DNA from: Thermoanaerobaculales bacterium
GTDB taxonomy: Bacteria; Acidobacteriota; Thermoanaerobaculia; Thermoanaerobaculales; Sulfomarinibacteraceae
Direction of reading: 5' to 3'
NCBI GenBank assembly: GCA_025456385.1
Contig: JALOKS010000114.1
Location: 1 to 7,615, forward strand
DNA length: 7,615 bases
The position numbers and the translations under genes were made by a program. Shown one piece after another: positions 1 to 6,125 of the stretch (the stretch's first letter is position 1; every line of letters starts with the position of its first letter). The notes beneath the pieces are model-generated. The model was not told the DNA's origin. It made no database searches and was given only the letters and a program-made list of their open reading frames with translations.

Positions 1-3000
1 GCGATCGGGTGGACCTCGGCGAGGTCGTCCTCGTCCGGCGGCAGCTTGTGCTGGTCGGAGCCGGTGCCGACCGCGTCGTGGCGGAGGTCCTCGAGCGAGA
101 CCTGGGCGAGGTCGTCGCGGCCGAGGTAGGTGATGGCGAGCTCGCGGAAGATGTAGTCGATGACCGAGGTCGCCATCTTGATGCGGTCGTGGCCGCCGAC
201 CATGCCCGAGGGCTCGAAGCGGGTGAAGACAAAGGCGTCGACATACTCCTCGAGCGGCACGCCGTATTGCAGGCCGAGCGAGACCGCGATCGCGAAGCAG
301 TTCATGAGCGAGCGGAAGGCGGCGCCCTCGCGGTGCATGTCGAGGAAGATCTCGCCGACCGAGCCGTCCTCGTACTCGCCGGTGCGGATGTAGACCTTGT
401 GGCCGCCGACCGAGGCCTTCTGGGTGTAGCCGGTGCGGCGCTGCGGCAGCCGGTGGCGCCGCGCCTGGTAGCGGATCACCACCCGCTCGGCCATCGCCTC
501 GGCGACCTTGACCGCGTCGCCGGAGGCCACCGCCTCGGCGAGCTCCTCCTCGTCATCCATCGCCATCGCGATGCTCAACGGCTGGCTGAGCTTGGAGCCG
601 TCGCGGTAGATCGCCACCGCCTTCAGCATCTTCTGCCAGGCCAGGTAGTAGGCGCGCTTGATGTCGGCGAGGCTCGCCTCGGCCGGCATGTTGATGGTCT
701 TCGAGATGGCGCCGGAGACGAAGGGTTGGGCGGCGGCCATCATCAGGATGTGGCCGTCGTAGCGGATCGAGCGGGTGCCGCGCTTGCCGCAGCGGTTGGC
801 GCAGTCGAAGACCGCGAGGTGCTCGTCGGCGAGGTGCGGCGCGCCCTCGACGGTCATCGTGCCGCAGGCCCAGGTGTTGGCCGCCTCGATCTCGTCGCAG
901 CTGAAGCCTAGGCGCTTGAGGACGTTGAGGCTCCAGTCGGTGAGCTCGTGGTCGGAGAGGCCGCGGCGGCGCAGGAAGTCCTCGCCGACGATGTGCGGGG
1001 CGAAGGCGTTCGTGATCTCGAAGGAGGTCGGGAGCGCCTGCTCGACCCGCGCGATGACCTCGTCGGTGAAGCCCTTGGCGTGCAGGGCGGCGTGGTCGAT
1101 GGTCGGGCAACCCTTGAGGGTGCCGCGGCCGATGGTGTAGGCGACGATCTCGTCGATCTGATGGCGGGAGTAGCCGAGGGTGGCCAGCGCGGCCGGGATG
1201 CCCTGGTTGATGATCTTGAAGTAGCCGCCGCCGGCGAGCTTCTTGAACTTGACGAGCGCGAAGTCGGGCTCGATGCCGGTGGTGTCGCAGTCCATCACCA
1301 GGCCGATGGTGCCGGTGGGGGCGACCACCGTCGCCTGGGCGTTGCGGAAGCCGTGCTGCGAGCCGAGCTCGACCGCGCGGTTCCAGGCGTCGCGGGCGGC
1401 CGCCAGGAGATCCGGCGGGGTGGTCTCGACCGACAGGCCCTCCGGCTTGATGCTCAGGCCCTCGTACATCTCCGGCGGCGCGCTGTAGGCGGCGCGGCGG
1501 TGGTTGGCGATCACCCGCAGCATGGGCTCGCGGTTCTCCTCGAAGCCCGGGAAGGGCCCGAGCTCGCGCGCCATCTCGGCCGAGGTCGCGTAGGCCTCGC
1601 CGGTCATGACCGCGCTGATCGCGCCGCAGATCGAGCGCCCCTGGTCGGAGTCGTAGGGGATGCCGAGCCGCATCAGCAGGGAGCCGATGTTGGCGAAGCC
1701 GAGGCCGAGGGTCCGGTAGCGGTAGCTGAGCTCGGCGATGCGGCGGCTCGGGAAGGAGGCCATCAGCACCGATATCTCGAGCACCATGGTCCACAGCCGC
1801 GCCGCGTGGCGGAAGAGCGCGATGTCGAAGCGCCCGTCCTCGCCGAGGAAGCGCACGAGGTTGAGCGAGGCCAGGTTGCAGGCCGTGTCGTCGAGGAACA
1901 TGTACTCGGAGCAGGGGTTGGAGGCGTTGATGCGCCCGCTCGCCGGGCAGGTGTGCCACTCGTTGATGGTGTCGTCGTACTGCAGGCCGGGGTCGGCGCA
2001 CTCCCAGGCGGCGAGGGTGATGTCGTTCCACAGCTTGCCGGCCGGCACCTTCCTGGCGACGCTGCCGTCGGTCCGGTTGGTGAGCGTCCAGTCGCGGTTG
2101 ACCTCGAGCGCGGAGAAGAAGGCGTTCGGCACCCGCACGCTGTTGTTGGCGTTCTGGCCCGACACCGTGTAGTAGGCGTCGGAGTCCCAGTCGGTGTCGT
2201 ACTCCTCGACCGGGTAGGTGTGGACGCCCTGGGCGGCGAGCTGGAGGATGCGCTGGATGGCGCCGTCGGGCACGCCGTGGCGGCGCGCGGCCCTGATCGC
2301 GCTCTTGAGCTCGGCGTTCTTCTCGAGGTCGAGGACCGCGGCCGCCGCGCCCGCCGGGAAGGCGGCGTCGAGGATCAGCTGCAGCTGGCGCTTGAGCAGC
2401 CGCGAGCCGGCGACCAGCGCCGCCACCTTGCGCTCCTCCACCGCCTTCCACGAGATGAAGGCCTCGATGTCGGGGTGGTCGAGGTCGAGGCAGACCATCT
2501 TCGCGGCGCGGCGGGTGGTGCCGCCCGACTTGATGGCCCCGGCCGCGCGGTCGCCGATCTTCAAGAACGACATCAGGCCCGAGGAGCGGCCGCCCCCGGA
2601 AAGGGGCTCGCCCTGGCCGCGCAGCTGCGAGAAGTTGGTGCCGGTGCCCGAGCCGTACTTGAAGAGACGGGCCTCACGCACCCACAGGTTCATGATGCCG
2701 CCCTCGTTGACGAGGTCGTCGGCCACCGACTGGATGAAGCAGGCGTGGGGCTGCGGGCGCTCGTAGGCGCTCGACGAGGTCTTGAGCTTGCCGGTTTCGG
2801 GGTCGGCGTACCAGTGGCCCTGGGCCGGGCCGGTGATGCCGTAGGCCCAGTGGAGGCCGGTGTTGAACCACTGCGGCGAGTTGGGCGCCGCGTGCTGGCC
2901 GGCGAGCATGTGGCAGAGCTCGTCGTGGAAGGCGGCGGCGTCCTCCTCGGAGTCGAAGTAACTGTGCTCGCGGCCCCAGTGGGTCCAGCAGCCGGCGAGG

Positions 3001-3287
3001 CGGTTGAAGACCTGGCGGGCGTCGCGCTCGGGGCCGGTGACCGGCTCGCCCGACTCGCTGACCTCGGGGTTGCCCTCCTCGTCGACCTGGGGCACCCCCG
3101 CCTTGCGGAAGTACTTCTGGACCAGCACGTCGACCGCGACCTGCGACCAGCTCTTCGGCGCCTTGATCCCGTCCATCGCGAAGACCAGGCTGCCGTCGGG
3201 GTTGCGGATCTCCGAGCTGCGCTCGATGAACTCGATGCCTTCGTACGGGTCTGCCCCGGCGCGGGTGAAGCGGCGCGCGACCTTCAT
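1..3287 (-). CDS. nrdJ: Adenosylcobalamin-dependent (class II) ribonucleoside-diphosphate reductase, 3' end beyond the window
   Basis: The enzyme reduces ribonucleotides to deoxyribonucleotides in the cytoplasm, using a thiyl radical generated from adenosylcobalamin, so it needs no oxygen and no separate radical subunit. The frame is open from the ATG at 3287 to the window edge (1095 codons seen; the family's long form is about 1200). Visible landmarks are an N-terminal SEIRNPDGS segment, the redox cysteine C183 in PHACFIQS, the loop GSGTGTNFS (212-220), the active-site signature NPCSE (N457, thiyl C459, E461) with its redox partner C470 in TACNLASLN, and the PTGTIG phosphate-binding loop from 657. 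A second cysteine pair lies in FDCANRCG (C829, C833), and the typical RTGEYEDGSVGEIF C-terminal domain follows. The 11-residue spacing of C459 and C470 matches class II enzymes. The C-terminal cysteine-rich tail that would re-reduce the active site lies outside the window. GAGGG sits 5 nt before the ATG. Its promoter carries NrdR-like boxes. I saw no frameshift in the stretches I translated codon by codon. Confidence 0.97.
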   Translation of the reverse strand, partial: MKVARRFTRAGADPYEGIEFIERSSEIRNPDGSLVFAMDGIKAPKSWSQVAVDVLVQKYFRKAGVPQVDEEGNPEVSESGEPVTGPERDARQVFNRLAGCWTHWGREHSYFDSEEDAAAFHDELCHMLAGQHAAPNSPQWFNTGLHWAYGITGPAQGHWYADPETGKLKTSSSAYERPQPHACFIQSVADDLVNEGGIMNLWVREARLFKYGSGTGTNFSQLRGQGEPLSGGGRSSGLMSFLKIGDRAAGAIKSGGTTRRAAKMVCLDLDHPDIEAFISWKAVEERKVAALVAGSRLLKRQLQLILDAAFPAGAAAAVLDLEKNAELKSAIRAARRHGVPDGAIQRILQLAAQGVHTYPVEEYDTDWDSDAYYTVSGQNANNSVRVPNAFFSALEVNRDWTLTNRTDGSVARKVPAGKLWNDITLAAWECADPGLQYDDTINEWHTCPASGRINASNPCSEYMFLDDTACNLASLNLVRFLGEDGRFDIALFRHAARLWTMVLEISVLMASFPSRRIAELSYRYRTLGLGFANIGSLLMRLGIPYDSDQGRSICGAISAVMTGEAYATSAEMARELGPFPGFEENREPMLRVIANHRRAAYSAPPEMYEGLSIKPEGLSVETTPPDLLAAARDAWNRAVELGSQHGFRNAQATVVAPTGTIGLVMDCDTTGIEPDFALVKFKKLAGGGYFKIINQGIPAALATLGYSRHQIDEIVAYTIGRGTLKGCPTIDHAALHAKGFTDEVIARVEQALPTSFEITNAFAPHIVGEDFLRRRGLSDHELTDWSLNVLKRLGFSCDEIEAANTWACGTMTVEGAPHLADEHLAVFDCANRCGKRGTRSIRYDGHILMMAAAQPFVSGAISKTINMPAEASLADIKRAYYLAWQKMLKAVAIYRDGSKLSQPLSIAMAMDDEEELAEAVASGDAVKVAEAMAERVVIRYQARRHRLPQRRTGYTQKASVGGHKVYIRTGEYEDGSVGEIFLDMHREGAAFRSLMNCFAIAVSLGLQYGVPLEEYVDAFVFTRFEPSGMVGGHDRIKMATSVIDYIFRELAITYLGRDDLAQVSLEDLRHDAVGTGSDQHKLPPDEDDLAEVHPI

Positions 3288-3391
3288 ACCTGCCCTCGAC
3301 CTCCCCCCAAAGCCGCGCTCCAGCGCACACCTCAACTAGAAAATGCTCTTCTCCGGAGCACCGGATCGCGGAATCCTTGACTCGACTTGAC

Positions 3392-3407
3392 CTACTATAT
3401 CTTGGGC
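3392..3407. promoter_or_regulatory. NrdR box 1 (proximal, over the -10)
   Basis: The 16-mer CTACTATATCTTGGGC fits the core of the published NrdR-box consensus acaCwAtATaTwGtgt: CTATATCTTG has one mismatch, in a weakly conserved position, while the outer bases are poorer. It overlaps the -10 hexamer of the nrdJ promoter. NrdR is the ATP/dATP-sensing repressor of ribonucleotide reductase genes. The strength of this call rests on its pairing with the second box 31 bp away. Confidence 0.72.
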
Positions 3408-3423
3408 CTCGGACGCTTGTCAA
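3394..3423 (-). promoter_or_regulatory. Sigma-70-type promoter of nrdJ
   Basis: Read on the minus strand, a perfect -35 hexamer TTGACA (3423-3418) is followed, after an 18-nt spacer, by TATAGT (3399-3394). A start of transcription near 3387 would give an untranslated leader of about 100 nt before the nrdJ ATG. An A-run just upstream of the -35 (around 3439-3444) could act as a UP-like element. The leader holds only small hairpins (for example GCGCT/AGCGC at 3315-3326) and is too short, and lacks the conserved boxes, to be a cobalamin riboswitch. The match is from inspection; no start site has been mapped. Confidence 0.75.
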
Positions 3424-3438
3424 CACTACATATAGCGC
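3423..3438. promoter_or_regulatory. NrdR box 2 (distal, at the -35)
   Basis: The 16-mer ACACTACATATAGCGC matches the NrdR consensus acaCwAtATaTwGtgt in the left flank and in nine of the ten core positions. Its start is exactly 31 bp from the start of box 1, leaving 15 bp between the boxes. That is the usual helical spacing for NrdR box pairs, so both sites face the same side of the DNA. It abuts and overlaps the TTGACA -35 by one base, as expected for a repressor site. Confidence 0.8.
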
Positions 3439-3514
3439 TTTTTTCGGCTTTCCGCGGATCGTCCAAGTGCTTGCAAATGAGGCGATTCGCCTTCGATTGT
3501 GAGAACGCTTCTCT

Positions 3515-3570
3515 GAAGTCGGGGCGGCTCTCGAAAAGGAGCCCCGAAGGGAGATCCGGGCCCGGATCTC
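3515..3570 (-). terminator. Terminator-like hairpins downstream of the SDR gene
   Basis: Read on the minus strand after the SDR stop codon, the first structure is the perfect 20-bp palindrome GAGATCCGGGCCCGGATCTC (3551-3570). A second hairpin follows, with GGCTC/GAGCC stem halves and a CTTTTCGA loop (about 3518-3545, extended by flanking G/C tracts). There is no long U-run, so this is not a textbook intrinsic terminator. Its position, between the SDR stop and the separately promoted nrdJ, suits a transcription end or an mRNA-stabilising 3' structure. The palindrome could instead be a protein-binding site. Confidence 0.4.
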
Positions 3571-3588
3571 GTCCCCGACGTTGCCGCC

Positions 3589-4608
3589 TCAGCGCCGGTA
3601 GCGTTCGCGGATCCGCGGCAGCAGGTACTCGCCGAAGCCCGCGGCGAGGTCGTAGCGCGGCGCGAGGCCCCAGTCGCTGCGGGCGGCGCCGTCGTCGACG
3701 TCGGCCGGCCAGCTGTCGACGATCGCCTGCCGCTTGAGGTCGGGGCGGAAGCTGATGTCGGCTCCGGGGAAGCTCGCGAGCACGAGCTCGCGGATCTCGC
3801 CTGCCGAGGGGTTGAAGGCGGCGATGTTGTAGACCATCTGCCGCAGCCGCGACGGCTCCGCCCGCGCGAGCTTCAGGAGGGCGTCGACCGCGTCCGGCAT
3901 GACCATGAAGGGGATGCGGGTGTCGGGCCGCACGAAGCAGGCGTAGGCCTCGCCGCGGGCGGCGGCGTGGATCATCTCCGGCGCGTAGTCGGAGGTACCG
4001 CCCGAGGGCACGGTCGCGGCGGAGATCAGGCCCGGGAAGCGGATGGCGCGGAAGTCGACCTTGCCGGACAGGGTCTCGGCGGCGAGCTGCTTGTAGTGGC
4101 GCGCGTAGTAGCGGCCCAGGTGCTCGCAGTAGAGCTTGTTGCAGCCGTACATGGTGGTGGGCTCGTTCCACTCGTTCTCGCGCACCGCGCCCGCGGCCGC
4201 CTTGGCCTCGAGGCTCGGCAGGCCGTAGGCGGCGATCGAGGAGGGGTAGAGGAAGACCACCGCCCGCCCGTGCGACTCGCCCTCGGCCTGCGCGAAGTCG
4301 AGCAGCTTGAGGGTGCCTTCGACGTTGATCTGGTGGCCGGTGAGCGGCGTGAACTCGGCGCGGGTGGAGAGGATCGCGGCGAGGTGGAAGACGGTCACGA
4401 CCTCGTACTCGGAGAGGATGCGCTCGAGGAGGTGGGTCTCGAGAATCGAGCCCAGGTACTGCTGCTCGACCCGGTCGGCGAGCTCGGGCTCGAGCGGCTT
4501 GAGGTCGATGGTGATGATCGGAGCGTCGCCCTCCTCCGCGAGCTTCGCGATGAGCCCGTGCCCGATCTCGCCGCTGGCGCCGGTGATCAGGGTGCAGTGC
4601 TTGCGCAT
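3589..4608 (-). CDS. NAD-dependent epimerase/dehydratase family protein (extended SDR), L-threonine 3-dehydrogenase-like
   Basis: This is a 339-residue cytoplasmic oxidoreductase of the extended short-chain dehydrogenase/reductase family. The Rossmann motif G10-A-S-G13-E-I-G16 and D35 at the end of strand 2 point to NAD rather than NADP. HLAAILS (75-81), PSSIAAYG (122-129) with the catalytic Ser at 123/124, and the Y154-x-x-x-K158 dyad in TMYGCNK complete the active site. The C-terminal half carries RFPGLIS (190-196), GGTSDY (203-208), RIPFM (231-235) and DSWPADVDD (298-306) with a following AR-DWG. These features recall SDR-type L-threonine 3-dehydrogenases more than UDP-sugar epimerases, but the substrate is inferred and no kbl lyase partner is nearby. 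The ATG at 4608 is chosen because GGAGGAGGA lies just before it and the Rossmann strand begins within a few residues. The same frame stays open upstream to about 4905, but without recognisable protein. The gene is divergent from the exporter operon. Confidence 0.93.
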   Translation of the reverse strand: MRKHCTLITGASGEIGHGLIAKLAEEGDAPIITIDLKPLEPELADRVEQQYLGSILETHLLERILSEYEVVTVFHLAAILSTRAEFTPLTGHQINVEGTLKLLDFAQAEGESHGRAVVFLYPSSIAAYGLPSLEAKAAAGAVRENEWNEPTTMYGCNKLYCEHLGRYYARHYKQLAAETLSGKVDFRAIRFPGLISAATVPSGGTSDYAPEMIHAAARGEAYACFVRPDTRIPFMVMPDAVDALLKLARAEPSRLRQMVYNIAAFNPSAGEIRELVLASFPGADISFRPDLKRQAIVDSWPADVDDGAARSDWGLAPRYDLAAGFGEYLLPRIRERYRR

Positions 4609-4670
4609 GGCCGGTCCTCCTCCGCGGCACAGGGTGGCCGGGGTTGGTGGGCGTGTCAAGCGGCCAGAGT

Positions 4671-4826
4671 TCCGCGCCCGAGCCCGCGTCCGCGTCCGAA
4701 CATGAACGCGCCGGAGGCGGGGCATGGCGGCCTGAACGCGCCGCACCCCGAACCCTTCCGCCGCTCGGAGCATCAAAGTATGGGCGGAACCTCGGACGCG
4801 GACGCGGACGCGGGCTCGGGAACGGA
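4671..4826. repeat. Long inverted repeat with hexanucleotide (GGACGC) arms in the divergent intergenic region
   Basis: The arms 4677-4698 and 4799-4820 are perfect 22-bp inverted copies. Extending them to 4671 and 4826 adds six base pairs with two mismatches. Each arm is a short tandem array: GCGTCC units on the left (two) and GGACGC units on the right (three), ending in GAGCCCG / CGGGCTC. About 100 nt separate the arms. Inside is a direct repeat, TGAACGCGCCG, at 4703-4713 and 4733-4743. This occupies most of the 289-nt gap between the divergent SDR and adaptor genes. I see no convincing promoter hexamers for either gene. It could be a cruciform, a repeat-element remnant or a regulatory region. 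Confidence 0.7.
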
Positions 4827-4835
4827 GCTGCTCCG
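4823..4835. promoter_or_regulatory. 13-bp palindrome, possible operator upstream of the exporter operon
   Basis: CGGAGC-T-GCTCCG is a perfect inverted repeat with a one-base centre, 62 nt upstream of the adaptor gene's ATG. Its size and place would suit a dimeric repressor or activator site. No regulator gene is in the window and no second copy was seen, so its role is speculative. Confidence 0.25.
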
Positions 4836-4897
4836 AACTTCCAACCGGCAATCTGCGTATCTCAGGCCGTGGGACCGACGCCCAAGGGAGGACCGAG

Positions 4898-5998
4898 ATG
4901 CGCAAGGTGATGAGGCTGCTCGCTCTGGCGGTGGTCGTGGCCGGCGCGGCGGGTGCGATCTACGCCTGGGTCGGTTCGCGCGACGACAACGGCTCGGGGA
5001 TCACCCTGGTCGAGGCGGAGATCGGTTCGATCACCGAGAAGGCCCTCGCGGTCGGACAGATCGAGCCGCGCGAGCGCTTCCAGGTCAAGTCGAAGATCTC
5101 GGGCATCGTCCACCGCTGCTACGCCGAGGTCGGCGACCAGGTGCGCGCGGGCGACGCATTGTTCGAGATCGCGCCCGATCCGACGCCGCAGGAGCTCCTC
5201 AACGTCGACCACAGCGTCCGCTCCTCGGAAGCGAGCTTCCTCAAGGCCAGGGGAGACTTCGAGCGGGGCCAGGAGCTCTACACCGACGGCCTCATGTCGA
5301 AGGGGGACCTCGACGCACTGCGCGAGACCTACGAGCTGGCGCGGATCGCCCGCCAGCAGGCCTCCGACAACCGCGACCTGACCCGCAGCGGCCGGGTGAG
5401 CGGCGGCGAGACCGAGGTCGAGACCATCATCCGCACGCCGGCCAGCGGCACCCTGCTGAGCCGCGCCGTCAACGTCGGCGACCCTGTGGTGCCCCTGACG
5501 TCGTACCAGCCGGGCACCGAACTCGCGGCCGTCGCCGACATGTCGGACTTGATCTTCAAGGGCACGGTGGACGAGATCGACGTCGGCAAGATCACGGTCG
5601 GGATGCCGTGCCGGATCAAGGTCGGCGCGCTGCCCGAGGCGCCGGTGACCGGCCGCCTGTCGCGCATCGCCCCGCAGGCGCAGAAGAACGAGGGCGCGAC
5701 GCTCTTCGACGTCGAGATCGAGCTCGACCCCGGTCAGGACGTGCTGCTGCGCGCCGGCTACTCGGCCAACGCCGACGTCGTGATCCGCGAGAAGAACGAC
5801 ATCCTCCTGATTCCCGAGCGCCTGGTGCTGTTCGAGGGCGAGGCGACCTTCGTCGAGGTGCCGGGCGAGGGGCCCGAGGCGGAGCCGCGCAAGGTCGCGG
5901 TCGAGCTCGGCCTCTCCGACGGCCTCAACGTCGAGATCGCGTCGGGGCTCGCTGCCGGCGACCAGGTCGTGCAGCGGCCGCCGAAAGAAATCTCATGA
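4898..5998 (+). CDS. HlyD/MacA-like periplasmic adaptor (membrane fusion protein) of an ABC exporter
   Basis: This 366-residue protein should link an inner-membrane ABC permease to an outer-membrane channel. Residues 5-25 form one hydrophobic N-terminal anchor after a basic MRK start; no lipobox cysteine follows, so it is anchored rather than a lipoprotein. A split biotinyl-lipoyl-like domain follows: first half KSKISGIVHRCYAEVGDQV (64-82) with GDALFEI, second half RTPASGTLLSRAVNVGDPV (179-197). The two halves flank a short alpha-helical hairpin (about 96-165) rich in charged residues. A beta-barrel (about 205-295, GTVDEIDVGKITVG) and a membrane-proximal domain (LLIPERLVLFEGE onward) complete the MacA-like order. 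GGAGG lies 6 nt before the ATG. The stop TGA overlaps an ATG (ATGA at 5995-5998), then a heptad-repeat element separates it from the permease. Co-transcription with the permeases is very likely; the substrate is unknown. Confidence 0.93.
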   Translation: MRKVMRLLALAVVVAGAAGAIYAWVGSRDDNGSGITLVEAEIGSITEKALAVGQIEPRERFQVKSKISGIVHRCYAEVGDQVRAGDALFEIAPDPTPQELLNVDHSVRSSEASFLKARGDFERGQELYTDGLMSKGDLDALRETYELARIARQQASDNRDLTRSGRVSGGETEVETIIRTPASGTLLSRAVNVGDPVVPLTSYQPGTELAAVADMSDLIFKGTVDEIDVGKITVGMPCRIKVGALPEAPVTGRLSRIAPQAQKNEGATLFDVEIELDPGQDVLLRAGYSANADVVIREKNDILLIPERLVLFEGEATFVEVPGEGPEAEPRKVAVELGLSDGLNVEIASGLAAGDQVVQRPPKEIS

Positions 5999-6125
5999 TG
6001 AATTTTGAATTCTCAATTTTGAATTTTGAATTGACCCCGACCCATCCCTACGGATCACGGGAAGGGTGGGTGGGAATTCAAAATCCAAAATTCAAAATTC
6101 AAAACTCGGGCGTGAGGGTGGTCGG
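5999..6125 (+). repeat. Heptad-armed inverted-repeat element 1, between adaptor and permease 1
   Basis: The left arm is four 7-nt units from 6002 to 6029 (ATTTTGA, ATTCTCA, ATTTTGA, ATTTTGA). The right arm is four inverted units from 6076 to 6103 (ATTCAAA, ATCCAAA, ATTCAAA, ATTCAAA). Between them lies a 46-nt GC-rich core whose C-rich half (about 6036-6048) can pair with the G-rich half (about 6062-6074), so the whole can fold as one long imperfect hairpin. The arms are nearly all A/T in a gene cluster of about 70% GC. A tail containing TCGGGCG (6106-6112) and GAGGG leads into the GTG start of the permease. The frame from the ATG at 5995 runs through the element for 44 codons and ends in a TGA (6127-6129) that overlaps that GTG. 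Nothing resembling a transposase is present. Confidence 0.85.
6059..6074 (+). other. Canonical G-quadruplex motif in the core of element 1
   Basis: GGGAAGGGTGGGTGGG has four G3 tracts with loops of 2, 1 and 1 nt, a class known to form very stable parallel quadruplexes in DNA or RNA. It is on the mRNA-like strand, 51 nt before the permease GTG. The same bases form the 3' arm of the element's hairpin, so hairpin and quadruplex would be mutually exclusive folds. Formation in the cell is not shown by sequence alone. Confidence 0.7.

Noticed and set aside
948..3380. Very long plus-strand open frame (about 810 codons) and other long frames opposite nrdJ
   Set aside because: They are antisense shadows of a high-GC gene, rich in Ala/Gly/Arg/Val with no domain pattern. 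The minus-strand nrdJ frame gives clear catalytic motifs throughout.
3288..3387. Cobalamin riboswitch in the nrdJ leader
   Set aside because: The leader is only about 100 nt and shows no B12-box-like conserved segments or the multi-stem fold, whereas such riboswitches need about 200 nt.
4609..4905. N-terminal extension of the SDR frame up to about 4905
   Set aside because: The added residues are arginine-rich and low in complexity, cross the inverted repeat and overlap the adaptor start. The ATG at 4608 has an excellent Shine-Dalgarno and begins right before the Rossmann fold.
6066..6125. ATG at 6066 as the start of permease 1
   Set aside because: It would add about 20 residues encoded by the AT heptads (Asn/Ser/Lys/Gln-rich), unlike any permease N-terminus. 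The GTG at 6126 starts just before TM1.
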